Notes: generated from the sequence alone by a model not told the origin. A DNA stretch of 64,000 nt from Imperialibacter sp040222385 (GCF_040222385.1 NZ_JAVKDF010000022.1:248001-312000); one strand, 5' to 3'. Shown: positions 8,500 to 16,989, numbered from the stretch's first letter. Made by a program: numbers and translations.

Positions 8500-11367
8500 A
8501 TGAGTGAACGGCTTCGCAACTACAGATGTCCATTTTGTTCTTCCCCACTTTCCCATCATCGTTTGTCGAGTGATAGCGACTCTCAAGAAGGCGGCTTAAT
8601 AAAATGCAGTACCTGCTACGTCCAAATTCCGGTCGTTAATGGTATCGTATACTTCACCGAATCAGACAATGATGTTTATCTGAATGATGAATCTTGTTTT
8701 GATCGTGTTAAAGACCTCATTATTGAAAAAAGGCCTGACTACAGAAACTTCATGCGAGTCAAGCAGTGGAGAAAAACACTTGACCCTTACTCTGCCTTTC
8801 AACCATTTAATGAGTCTTCAAGATCAATATATCCTTTCTTACATCTGATAAGTGCCAACTTGAAGGCTGGCGATGTAATCATTGATACTTGGTGCCGTAC
8901 AGGTTGGAGTTCGCTCTTTTTAGCTGGGCTGTTTCCCAATCAAAAAGTGATATCCATATGGGAAGGAAACAAGGACACTCTTGGCTATCAGGGGTTTGAT
9001 TTTTGGCTCGGCAAAACGGTGAGACCTACTAATTTGGAAATAGTTTTTCACGACTTAAACAAGCCCCTCCCGTTTCAGAGCGATACAGCCAGTTTCATTT
9101 ACGGACTAGACACACTTCACAGGTACGACCAGAAGGTTTTAGTACCTGAACTACTCAGGGTTCTTAAAGATGACGGTATACTCATTTTTCCTCATATTCA
9201 TCTGACCAACTCGGAGCCAGAGCCTTTCTTCGAAAGGGGTGAAAGGCAGCTTCATGGAATGGCTTACGAGTCGTATTTTAGTAAAGTTCTTGCAGGCAGA
9301 GGTCATAAGGCTTTCGTTCTGTCCGAGCCTGAAATGTTTTCCCTGGCTCAACCCACAAGCATTGTCAGTGACCCTGGCACCAAAGACTACAATGCAATGG
9401 TCGCAATATTGCCCGACAAACTTGCGGGTGAGAAACTGAGGCCATTTGACTACAAAAAATACAGTGCTGACGAGCTTCGAATTCTGGTCAATCCTTTCTT
9501 TGTGTATGATCTTTCGAACCAGGCCGTTACTCTTGATCGAGAGCATCTAAATGGAATGGTTGGACACATGATGGATCGGCACCCCGTTTATATTGAAAAG
9601 GTGCAATCGACGCATGGTTTCAAACTAACTGAAGAGCAAGCTGAAATTATATACCTGTCGCAGCATGGTTACTCGGTGAATCAACTGATTGAAAAATTTG
9701 GATTTGACAGATCAGGGATATTCGTGGCTATCGACGAGCTTATAGAAAAGGACATATTACAAGTACTTCCAATTTCTGAGCAGGCAGTGTTGTTGCAGCA
9801 ATATCATTCGAAGCAGACGGTCAACACGCTCCATTCTGATCATACGATAGCTCATTTGTTGGCTCGAGCCAGCCTAATGTACAGTGATCAACCAGTGATA
9901 ATAAATAGCCAGGATGATAGTGAAATAAGCTTTGAAGAAGCGAATGCGCTTACTGAAGCTATTCAGACTAGACTGAGGGCGGCTGGCCTTAAAAAAGGCA
10001 GCTTGATATGTATTTCTTCAAAACCCCACTTTGAGGCAATCTTGGTGTATTGGGCCGCCACAGGAATGGGGCTAAAGGTGAGTATAATTAACTCCAGCCT
10101 GCCACTACATATTAAGGAAGATATACTAAGGGAGGCCCCTCCAAGTCTTGTTTTTGCTGACACAGAGTTAAGGCTGCATTTAGAAACCCAGGTGGTGGTT
10201 TTTGATAACGAGGAAATAGATATCCCTTCTTTATTCTCAAACTGGCTGCAAGATGATTTCGAAGTGGCTACCTCAGCTAATGACGATCTGATACCAGATG
10301 ATGTGGCGACGATTCTTTATACTTCTGGAAGTACGGCTAAACCCAAAGGGATACAGCTTGTCAACAGCGCCTTATACGAGAGTGGTAAACTTTTGGCGGA
10401 AACTTATCATTGGAAGTCTTCAGATCGCATTCTAATGTCGGCTGAATTGGATTCTATGAGTGGCCTCCGAAACGTCTGCATTGTGCCATTGTTTGCAGGA
10501 GTAACCATTGTGATTCCTAAGACTAGCAGCAACAACACTGTTCTAAGCTTAATTGATGAAATCCAAAAGCATGAAGTCACTATATTAACAGCAACTCCGG
10601 CGTTGATTAGCCAAATCCTGAAAATAGGAATGCGTGCTAAAGCCCAAATTTCTAGTGTATCCAGAATTATATGCACCGGCGCTAGTCTGCCCCCTACTTT
10701 GATTCAAGAATTCCATGACATGTTTGCAATCCCAATTTACAACTACTATGGACTGACGGAAACCACAGGGTTTTGCCTTGGGGAACCTGTTGATAAAGAG
10801 GTGGGCAAGGAAGGTTCGATAGGAGTTGAAATAGACGCTATTGCACAAATCGTGGACGATCACAATGATCTGGTAGGACCGGGAGAGACAGGAAATCTCC
10901 GAATCTTTTCAGACAGGCACATGAAAGGCTATCTGGCTAGCAGTGAATCAAATTTAATTCTTAAAGATGGATGGCTCTATACTGGCGACCTTGCCATGAG
11001 AGATAGTGATGGTTACTATTACCTCAAAGGGAGAAAACGAGACATGATAAAGAATGAAAGTGGCGAGATCGTGTATTTCAAAGAAGTAGAGGAGTGTTTG
11101 TCAAAATACGAAGGAATACAGGAAGCACTTGTTGGCAGCATGTCAGATAGGGGGCAAGAATATTTGGTGGCTTTTTACATGGTCACTAACCAAATAACTC
11201 AAAAACCAACGGATCAGGAATTAAAACTACATCTTTCAAATCAGTTGGGGAAAGGTAAAGTTCCAAGGACAATTATTGAAGTTGAACAGTTTATTTTGAA
11301 CCAACGGGGAAAAATTGATAAAAAGGAAATGATGGCAACTCTTAATGCTGGACACCATGCAAGTTGA
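8500..11367 (+). CDS. Zinc-ribbon / methyltransferase-like / AMP-ligase fusion, first gene of the Dlt-like operon
   Basis: A 955-residue cytosolic fusion. Residues 1-55 are a Trm112-like zinc ribbon with C10-x2-C13 and C36-x2-C39. Residues about 110-255 read as a class I methyltransferase (LPFQSDTASFIYGLDTLH and ELLRVLKDDGILIFP), but motif I is IIDTWCRTGWSS rather than the usual GxGxG, so SAM binding is doubtful. About 375-430 is a helical, winged-helix-like linker. Residues about 450-945 are a complete ANL adenylating domain: YTSGSTAKPKG near 607, YYGLTETTG near 747, YTGDL near 827, KGRKRDMIK, and the catalytic lysine in QRGKIDKKEM near 936. It probably activates a carboxylic or amino acid as an adenylate. 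It carries no carrier domain; the next gene, overlapping by 23 bases, does. The substrate is unknown. Confidence 0.8.
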   Translation: MSERLRNYRCPFCSSPLSHHRLSSDSDSQEGGLIKCSTCYVQIPVVNGIVYFTESDNDVYLNDESCFDRVKDLIIEKRPDYRNFMRVKQWRKTLDPYSAFQPFNESSRSIYPFLHLISANLKAGDVIIDTWCRTGWSSLFLAGLFPNQKVISIWEGNKDTLGYQGFDFWLGKTVRPTNLEIVFHDLNKPLPFQSDTASFIYGLDTLHRYDQKVLVPELLRVLKDDGILIFPHIHLTNSEPEPFFERGERQLHGMAYESYFSKVLAGRGHKAFVLSEPEMFSLAQPTSIVSDPGTKDYNAMVAILPDKLAGEKLRPFDYKKYSADELRILVNPFFVYDLSNQAVTLDREHLNGMVGHMMDRHPVYIEKVQSTHGFKLTEEQAEIIYLSQHGYSVNQLIEKFGFDRSGIFVAIDELIEKDILQVLPISEQAVLLQQYHSKQTVNTLHSDHTIAHLLARASLMYSDQPVIINSQDDSEISFEEANALTEAIQTRLRAAGLKKGSLICISSKPHFEAILVYWAATGMGLKVSIINSSLPLHIKEDILREAPPSLVFADTELRLHLETQVVVFDNEEIDIPSLFSNWLQDDFEVATSANDDLIPDDVATILYTSGSTAKPKGIQLVNSALYESGKLLAETYHWKSSDRILMSAELDSMSGLRNVCIVPLFAGVTIVIPKTSSNNTVLSLIDEIQKHEVTILTATPALISQILKIGMRAKAQISSVSRIICTGASLPPTLIQEFHDMFAIPIYNYYGLTETTGFCLGEPVDKEVGKEGSIGVEIDAIAQIVDDHNDLVGPGETGNLRIFSDRHMKGYLASSESNLILKDGWLYTGDLAMRDSDGYYYLKGRKRDMIKNESGEIVYFKEVEECLSKYEGIQEALVGSMSDRGQEYLVAFYMVTNQITQKPTDQELKLHLSNQLGKGKVPRTIIEVEQFILNQRGKIDKKEMMATLNAGHHAS

Positions 11368-13183
11368 AAGTTTCAAAGGCTTTGTTGAAGCGCTTGCTGA
11401 AGAAAGTATCTCAAAAAAAGTTTTTTTGAAATCTAACGCTTCTGAATATACATATGGAAATCTTCTAAACAGGATAAGGCGAGTGTCTGGTGCAGTCAGG
11501 AATTGTGGTGTATCACCAGGAGACAATGTGGTGGTCTCTTTGTCGGACGACTTCGAAATGATTACTTGCTTCCTTGCGCTTGTAGCTAACGGAATAACAG
11601 CAGTTCTTATAGATCCCGATGCAAAAAAAGAAAGGGTGAAAAAGATTCTAAGTACCGTTTCGATTCACGGATGGATTTGTAGCAAAGAAAATGCAGATGC
11701 ATGGGACCTTCCGGAAACAAGCCTGGCTTTTTCCGTGGAAACCCAGACCGGATCCTCAAGTAAACTGCTTAATAAGCTCTTAAAAAAAGAAGCCAGCGTA
11801 CAAAAAAACACTTTTGAATTCTATTTGAAAGACATCAAGGAGTCAGATGACTTTCAAATTGTAAGTGGAAATGACATCGCCTATATCATTTTCACATCTG
11901 GTTCAACAGGTAATCCAAAAGGGGTTCCAATCTCTCATGGGAATATTCTTTCCCACCTCAAAACTCTCTCGAATCAGTATGAGCTAAGCCAAAGCTCAGT
12001 GGTAATGAATATTCTGCCTCTCTATCATGTCGATGGCTTGGTTCAGGGGCCCTTACTGGCCGCCTACAATCAGGTTTCGTTAATAAGGCCCTTTAAGTTT
12101 GAAATTGCAAAAATACCTCATTTACTAGACGCCGTTTACAAATTCAAGGTTTCCCATTTCATCACAGTACCAACAATGCTTGTGCTTATCAATAAGTATT
12201 CGGAAGGGTATGAGAAAAGCTTTGAAACTATTGAATTTAAGTATCTGATATCATGTGCAGCCGCTCTGGAAAGTGAGTTGTGGAATGACACCATTGATCG
12301 ATTTAAAGTGAAACTCCTCAATGTCTATGGGCTGACAGAGACGGTTACGGGAGGCTTGTTCGCAGGGCCATCTTCGGATAGCCTGATTATTGGTTCTGTC
12401 GGCAAACCAGTAGATTGTCAAGCAGCTATCTTTGATGACGACGGCAGGGAGGTAGGAGAAAACGTGACCGGAGAACTAGGCTTAAAAGGCGACAATGTTT
12501 TAAAGTCCTATTTAAACCCGGATGAAAATAATTTTAACCAGGGGTTCTTCATGACTGGTGATTTGGCATTTCGAGACCCTCTTGGTATTTATTATATCAA
12601 GGGTCGCTTGAAGAATGTAATTATAAAAGGAGGTATTAATGTGTACCCTGAGGAAATTATTGAAATTCTCAATCAACATCCTGATATCCTTGAGGCACAT
12701 GTGTTCGGTCAGAATGATCCTATTTGGGGAGAAAAGATTTGTGCAGCGGTGGTGCTTGAGACAAACAGAAAGTTGAGCCCCATTGACATCATTGGTTATT
12801 GTCAGATGCATATAGAATCGGAAAAACTGCCGTCGGTTATCTATTTTGTAAATAGTCTTCCAAAGGGCCTTTCGGGAAAAGTTCAGATTGATGAGTTAAG
12901 AAAGACAATAGCCATGAGTTCGGTGGCCGATAATGGCAAATCAGAATCTATTCGTGCGGACATTAAAAAATTGGCAGTTAAGGCTTTTAACACTCAAATT
13001 GAAGACAGTGATTTTGGCAAGCATTCTAGCAACATAGTGGGGTGGGACTCGCTAGCGCATTTGTCGTTGGCAACAAGTGTAGAGGACTATTTTAAGATAC
13101 AGTTGTCTACTAAAGACATTTTGGGGATATCAACACTTAATGCCCTCGAAGCAATAGTGCAAACCAAAGTCAGCAATCAATGA
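11345..13183 (+). CDS. AMP-ligase fused to an acyl carrier protein (DltA-DltC-like)
   Basis: A 612-residue protein. Residues about 15-520 are an ANL adenylating domain with FTSGSTGNPKG near 183, NVYGLTETVTG near 324, MTGDLAF near 401, KGRLKNVIIKGG, and the lysine of LSGKVQIDEL near 509. Residues about 535-612 are a carrier domain; GWDSLAHLSLA contains the phosphopantetheine serine, S569. The enzyme can thus adenylate a substrate and load it on its own carrier, joining what DltA and DltC do as separate proteins. The start overlaps the previous gene by 23 bases; an alternative ATG lies at 11357. The stop overlaps the next start (ATGA), so translation is coupled. Whether it takes D-alanine, another amino acid or a fatty acid cannot be read by eye. 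Confidence 0.85.
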   Translation: MLDTMQVESFKGFVEALAEESISKKVFLKSNASEYTYGNLLNRIRRVSGAVRNCGVSPGDNVVVSLSDDFEMITCFLALVANGITAVLIDPDAKKERVKKILSTVSIHGWICSKENADAWDLPETSLAFSVETQTGSSSKLLNKLLKKEASVQKNTFEFYLKDIKESDDFQIVSGNDIAYIIFTSGSTGNPKGVPISHGNILSHLKTLSNQYELSQSSVVMNILPLYHVDGLVQGPLLAAYNQVSLIRPFKFEIAKIPHLLDAVYKFKVSHFITVPTMLVLINKYSEGYEKSFETIEFKYLISCAAALESELWNDTIDRFKVKLLNVYGLTETVTGGLFAGPSSDSLIIGSVGKPVDCQAAIFDDDGREVGENVTGELGLKGDNVLKSYLNPDENNFNQGFFMTGDLAFRDPLGIYYIKGRLKNVIIKGGINVYPEEIIEILNQHPDILEAHVFGQNDPIWGEKICAAVVLETNRKLSPIDIIGYCQMHIESEKLPSVIYFVNSLPKGLSGKVQIDELRKTIAMSSVADNGKSESIRADIKKLAVKAFNTQIEDSDFGKHSSNIVGWDSLAHLSLATSVEDYFKIQLSTKDILGISTLNALEAIVQTKVSNQ

Positions 13184-14079
13184 CCTCTCCACCTATCAAG
13201 GTCTGGATATTGACGTTTGCTATCGCCCTTCTGAGCCTGATTTTTTCGAAAGAGTATTTCACTCATTTGGAGAATGAATATTTTGATTTGCAGTTACGTA
13301 ACACTTTCAAAAAAAAGAAAAGTGTCTCGACCGACCCTATTAGAATCGTCCTTATCGGCAGCTCTCTGATTCACCAGGGACTAAATGACGCTGAGGAAAT
13401 AGAAGAGAACTTGAAGGAGAGATACAATGCGGAGTTTTCCGTTGTAAAAATTTATCGTAGAGGTGGGAGTGTAAGTGACTTCTATCGCAATGAAAATTTG
13501 GCAAACGAAATCATAGCATTTAAGCCGCAATACTTATTTATCCAGGAATCTTTGATCGCCTTTTATGAAGAGGAAAAATTCACGCTCGGCAAGAGAATAA
13601 GCACCCGAGCATTGAGAGAACTATTTCAAAAAGACAGAGAAAAGTCAAATATAATTTTTCCTCCTAACGATAATGAACTGCAAATAAACACGGGCGATAG
13701 CCTAAGGTTAGAGGATAAGATCAGGGAAACGGAAGGTTCAAAGGTTGTTGACGGGGTCATGAAAGGTGGTTTGGAAAAATTCCTGCGTCGGATGACAAAA
13801 AATGATATCAAACTGGTGGCGATTAACATACCTTACCCAAATAAACTAGAAAATGTAATGGATTCTCTTAGAGGTTCAAACGCTTATAAAGAGCTGGTTG
13901 AATGGTACAAGGGTGATTTTGGCTTTGATTTTCTGGACATTGATATAGATATGCCGTTCAGCTATTACTTTGACCTTGCTCATATGAATCCGAAAGGAGA
14001 GGAGATATATACCGACTGGTTCATTGATCAGGTAGGGGAGCAAGTGATGCCTTTTATTAGTCCAAAAGAGCATAAGTAG
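13180..14079 (+). CDS. Membrane-anchored SGNH-type acyltransferase/esterase, DltD-like
   Basis: A 299-residue protein with one N-terminal membrane segment (about residues 8-24, VWILTFAIALLSLIF), leaving the rest in the periplasm. The first SGNH block is IGSSLIHQGLN with the nucleophile at S61 or S62, and the last is DLAHMNPKGEEIY with D265 and H268, the DxxH arrangement also used by DltD and AlgX/AlgJ-like enzymes. In Dlt systems DltD takes the acyl group from the membrane relay and gives it to the cell-envelope polymer. This copy is shorter than typical DltD (about 400 residues). It overlaps the ACP fusion by four bases and is followed two bases later by the MBOAT gene, which fits the same role. 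Confidence 0.78.
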   Translation: MTSPPIKVWILTFAIALLSLIFSKEYFTHLENEYFDLQLRNTFKKKKSVSTDPIRIVLIGSSLIHQGLNDAEEIEENLKERYNAEFSVVKIYRRGGSVSDFYRNENLANEIIAFKPQYLFIQESLIAFYEEEKFTLGKRISTRALRELFQKDREKSNIIFPPNDNELQINTGDSLRLEDKIRETEGSKVVDGVMKGGLEKFLRRMTKNDIKLVAINIPYPNKLENVMDSLRGSNAYKELVEWYKGDFGFDFLDIDIDMPFSYYFDLAHMNPKGEEIYTDWFIDQVGEQVMPFISPKEHK

Positions 14080-14081
14080 CG

Positions 14082-15215
14082 GTGGAAGAACTATCGATCA
14101 TCTTTATTGCCACCCTGCCCGCCCTACTTGGTTGCTGGCTTTTGCCCGAGAAGTATCAGATAAAGGCCGTGGGCTTAGTTGGCTTTTGCCTGCTAGCATA
14201 TCTTGATACTGTTTCGTTGGCTGTTCTGGTGGCCACAAGCATTTTAACATATTATACCCTAGACAAGCTCACAAAAGAAAAAGTCGCTATCCTTGTCATT
14301 GGCACAATACTAGCTGTCATATTTTTATTTTTTAAAGTTGATTTCTCTTCTCAATCTGATTTTATTCGAAACAGGGCCCTTCCCTTAGGAATGTCCTACT
14401 ACATTTTCAGACAATTACATTTTTGTTTAGAAGTGTACAAGGGAAATATTAGGGACGTGAAGTTTGTCAACTTTATGTCTTATTTATTCTTCTTTCCTGT
14501 GTTTTTGGTCGGGCCAATTAACAGATATCCCGAATGGGAACGTGAAATCCGTCGAAGGAGATGGGATGCGGATGTTTTCTCTTCCGGCCTGGAACGAATC
14601 TTATACGGATTTGTAAAAATAGTATTGATTGGTAACTACCTTATTTCCAATGGGTTGTACAAGTTTATTTTTAACCTGGGAGAGGAATACAAATGGATGG
14701 CCAGTTACCTGGACTGCATTCGGTATGCTGCCAACTCGTATTTTCAATTTGCCGGCTATTCTGATATTGCTATTGGTATTTCACTATTAATGGGAATAAG
14801 AATCGTTGAGAATTTTAACTTCCCGTTCCTTGCAATAAACATAAATGACTTTTGGAAAAGGTGGCATATATCTTTGTCACAATGGTGTAAGGACTACATC
14901 TTTTTGCCGATCGCTTCATATACCAGAATGCCAATTGTTGCGATCGTTTCGTCGATGCTGGTTCTGGGTCTATGGCACGAAGTTTCAATGAGGTACGTAA
15001 TTTGGGGGATTTTTCATGGTCTTGGAATAGCTGTCTGGCAGGTATTCGACAAACGTTTTCAATTTGATTTTAGGAACCGCCTAGCTCAAATAATGTGGAG
15101 AATAGTATCTGTGATCCTGACTTTCAATTTTGTGGTTGTTAGTTTTGCCTGGATAAAAGAGGACTCCTTTATTGAAGCATTGGGGGTATTCAGGACGTTG
15201 TTATTTTTAGATTAA
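14082..15215 (+). CDS. MBOAT O-acyltransferase, DltB/AlgI-like
   Basis: A 377-residue polytopic membrane protein starting at GTG 14082, two bases after the previous stop. It has about ten hydrophobic helices and the DltB/AlgI signatures: FWKRWHISLSQWCKDYIF (H262), then GLWHEVSMRYVIWGIFHG with the conserved membrane-embedded histidine H312. In DltB this histidine lies in a funnel where the carrier-bound acyl group from the cytosol is passed across the membrane. With an ACP-ligase before it and an SGNH protein beside it, the protein most likely moves an aminoacyl or acyl group from the ACP to the outer side of the inner membrane. The small DltX-like gene follows five bases after its stop. Confidence 0.85.
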   Translation: MEELSIIFIATLPALLGCWLLPEKYQIKAVGLVGFCLLAYLDTVSLAVLVATSILTYYTLDKLTKEKVAILVIGTILAVIFLFFKVDFSSQSDFIRNRALPLGMSYYIFRQLHFCLEVYKGNIRDVKFVNFMSYLFFFPVFLVGPINRYPEWEREIRRRRWDADVFSSGLERILYGFVKIVLIGNYLISNGLYKFIFNLGEEYKWMASYLDCIRYAANSYFQFAGYSDIAIGISLLMGIRIVENFNFPFLAININDFWKRWHISLSQWCKDYIFLPIASYTRMPIVAIVSSMLVLGLWHEVSMRYVIWGIFHGLGIAVWQVFDKRFQFDFRNRLAQIMWRIVSVILTFNFVVVSFAWIKEDSFIEALGVFRTLLFLD

Positions 15216-15220
15216 GTAGA

Positions 15221-15358
15221 ATGTACACTTTTTTGGTGAAGTATGTGGGAAAGAAAGCTGCCAATTGGCTTATCATTTTTTGGTATGTCCTTTTGATACT
15301 GCTGGTTTATAATTTTCTTAATGTGCGTGAAGGAGAAATGAGGTACCTGGACTTCTGA
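15221..15358 (+). CDS. 45-residue DltX-like membrane microprotein
   Basis: ATG at 15221, TGA at 15356-15358, five bases after the MBOAT stop and in operon order. The peptide has a basic N-terminus (KYVGKK), one transmembrane helix (about residues 15-33, ANWLIIFWYVLLILLVYNF) and ends EGEMRYLDF. Gram-positive DltX proteins are about 50 residues, have one helix, and end (from memory) in FIYNEF. Here the last residues also place a tyrosine (Y42) four from the end, an acidic residue next to last and a terminal Phe. In DltX that tyrosine has been proposed to shuttle the acyl group from DltB to DltD. Size, topology, tail and position all agree, so I infer the same role. It is too short for most gene callers and probably unannotated. 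Confidence 0.75.
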   Translation: MYTFLVKYVGKKAANWLIIFWYVLLILLVYNFLNVREGEMRYLDF

Positions 15359-15504
15359 TGGTCTTTCCGCAAGTAAGGCAAAAGACTCTATGTGCATGTG
15401 GAAAGTTGTAAGATAAAGCGCTTGGGACGAAAATTAGCGACTAAGCACCTTCGCATTTCGTGGTTCAATTTTCCTGGCTCTTCGCTTTCAATCATTTAAA
15501 TCTC

Positions 15505-15512
15505 TAGCTTTG
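15505..15512 (+). promoter_or_regulatory. Promoter box of the J-domain gene
   Basis: TAGCTTTG, a perfect TAnnTTTG, 25 bases before the ATG at 15537; the upstream element is weak. It separates this gene from the Dlt-like operon. Confidence 0.4.
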
Positions 15513-15536
15513 CAGCCGAATTAACAGAAGGCAGCA

Positions 15537-15986
15537 ATGAAGCGCATCAATGAATACAGGAAACTGTTTAATGCTGAGGCAGATACAGATCTAAAGCAAC
15601 TGAAAACCACCTATAGAAATCTGGTGAAAGAATGGCATCCTGATAAATTTCAACAGGATGATGAAAAGGCTGCCGAGGCTAAGCAGAAAAGTTTACAAAT
15701 AATCGACGCCTACCATTTTCTGGTAAGCATTGCTCCTGAAACCAAGGCAGCCAATTTGGCTGAATACACAACCACTACGACCGAATCGGGCATCGTTGAT
15801 TTCAAGCTCAAAGGATTGGTGCTTGAAGTAACCTTTTTAGATGGCACCACCTATGAGTATTTTGGTGTAACGAAGCATGTTTATCAAGGTCTGATCAACT
15901 CCGACAAGCCCTACAGGTTTGGCAAGCGAAATATCTTCAACTCGTTTCTTTACAGAAAGTCGAAAAGAGACTTGGAGCCGGCATAA
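15537..15986 (+). CDS. J-domain protein with C-terminal KTSC domain
   Basis: A 149-residue cytosolic protein. Residues about 1-65 are a J-domain: helix II (KQLKTTYRNLVKEWH), the HPD signature at HPDKF, and helix III (AAEAKQKSLQIIDAYHFL). J-domains stimulate the ATPase of DnaK-type chaperones. Residues about 85-145 match a KTSC-like domain (VTFLDGTTYEYFGV, VYQGLINSDKPYRFGKRNI, FNSFLYRKS), a small module found with nucleases and chaperones, with Lys in place of the usual final Ser pattern. It lacks the Gly/Phe linker and zinc finger of DnaJ, so it is a specialised co-chaperone. It has its own promoter box. Confidence 0.75.
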   Translation: MKRINEYRKLFNAEADTDLKQLKTTYRNLVKEWHPDKFQQDDEKAAEAKQKSLQIIDAYHFLVSIAPETKAANLAEYTTTTTESGIVDFKLKGLVLEVTFLDGTTYEYFGVTKHVYQGLINSDKPYRFGKRNIFNSFLYRKSKRDLEPA

Positions 15987-16007
15987 ACTTTTGGGACAGC
16001 CTCGCCG

Positions 16008-16388
16008 TTAGGTCAAAGCTTCTGCTTTCAATTTTTTATGGTAGAAGATGTATGACAATGCCTCAATCCCAAAAATCACCACCATCATCAGCAAGCCAGG
16101 ATCAAAGCCACCGACGGCAATGCCTGAATAGGTAGCGCCGATGAGGTCAAAAGTCAGTCCAGCATATGCCCATTCTTTGACCCTTGGGAATCCAGGTATA
16201 AAAAGGGCAATTACACCAAGTGCTTTGGCCACTCCAAGAAACGGGATGATATATTCTGGGTACCCTAGCTGGCCCGACACCATTTCAACGGCTTCCGGCA
16301 CAGAAATAATGTCGGGGATAGCGGAAAACATCATGAAGCCGCCAAAGAGGCCGGTGAATACCCAGTAGAGTATGTTGATTCTTTTCAT
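16008..16388 (-). CDS. DoxX-like membrane protein
   Basis: A 126-residue protein with four membrane helices in the DoxX/DUF4267-like layout: ILYWVFTGLFGGFMMFSAI, then the loop with VEMVSGQLGYPEYIIPFLG, a second helix ALGVIALFIPGF, WAYAGLTFDLIGATYSG, and a last helix ending YIFYHKK. Members of this family are small inner-membrane proteins, some linked to redox stress or quinone chemistry; the exact role here is unknown. A perfect promoter box lies 24 bases before its start. Confidence 0.75.
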   Translation of the reverse strand: MKRINILYWVFTGLFGGFMMFSAIPDIISVPEAVEMVSGQLGYPEYIIPFLGVAKALGVIALFIPGFPRVKEWAYAGLTFDLIGATYSGIAVGGFDPGLLMMVVIFGIEALSYIFYHKKLKAEALT

Positions 16389-16411
16389 AATAGTTGGTTT
16401 AAGTGATAAGA

Positions 16412-16419
16412 CAAAGATA
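16412..16419 (-). promoter_or_regulatory. Promoter box of the DoxX-like gene
   Basis: On the minus strand this reads TATCTTTG, a perfect TAnnTTTG, 24 bases before the ATG at 16388. No TTG at the expected distance. Confidence 0.4.
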
Positions 16420-16605
16420 GCACCTGCTCGTACAACTGTCGCTGCGTGATAACGTCATTTTAGTGGGGCGTTTGCGGCATGGAGTACCAGGAATTGAACT
16501 CGTGGCACTCACTATCTGCTCCTGCTCTCACCGCAGCATTCTCTTTTGCTCTAAATTTTCCTATTTTGTTGAACGGAATTCATTCCAACCTACTTCAACC
16601 AAACT

Positions 16606-16983
16606 ATGAAAAACATTCTTGTCTACCTACTTATAGCTGCGGCCCTCGGGCTGGCGGTTCTTAGCTTTTTTCAAAATAAAAGGATCAGGAACCTCAGGGA
16701 GATTCAAAAAAACTACGAGGCTTTGACAGAGAACTTCGCTGAGTTAAGTAAGAACTACAAAAGCACCCTTTTGAAATACCAGGAAATAAAAATGTCACTT
16801 GACCAGACCACAATGAGCCTTGACTCCATTAGCCAGCGGCTTGACAGTGTAAACAGGCAGAGTACACTACTGATTGCCTCTGCACACGCCAATATCGTGG
16901 AGATCATTCAGGAGGTGGACACTCTTGAATTGGACGATGTGGAAACGATAAGAAGCCTTAGAACGCTTCTGAATGAAAAATAA
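16606..16983 (+). CDS. Small membrane-anchored coiled-coil protein
   Basis: A 125-residue protein with an N-terminal membrane helix (about residues 4-22, ILVYLLIAAALGLAVLSFF) followed by a charged, heptad-like helix rich in Asn, Leu, Glu and Lys (ENFAELSKNYKSTLLKYQ, then DQTTMSLDSISQRLDSVNRQ). No known family is recognised. It ends directly before the next gene, which has the mirror layout (signal peptide, coiled coil, C-terminal membrane helix), so the pair may form one envelope complex. Confidence 0.6.
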   Translation: MKNILVYLLIAAALGLAVLSFFQNKRIRNLREIQKNYEALTENFAELSKNYKSTLLKYQEIKMSLDQTTMSLDSISQRLDSVNRQSTLLIASAHANIVEIIQEVDTLELDDVETIRSLRTLLNEK

Positions 16984-16989
16984 TTGGAT

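Noticed and set aside
15359..15504. Possible terminator after the microprotein (GTCTTT...AAAGAC near 15360-15389)
   Set aside because: The stem is six pairs with mismatches inside and no T run follows; not convincing.
16479..16503. tRNA 3'-end-like text on the minus strand (GAGTTCAATTCCTGGTACTCC)
   Set aside because: The T-loop looks right, but the T-stem pairs poorly and there is no anticodon arm or acceptor partner upstream. Possibly a decayed tRNA or attachment remnant, but more likely chance.
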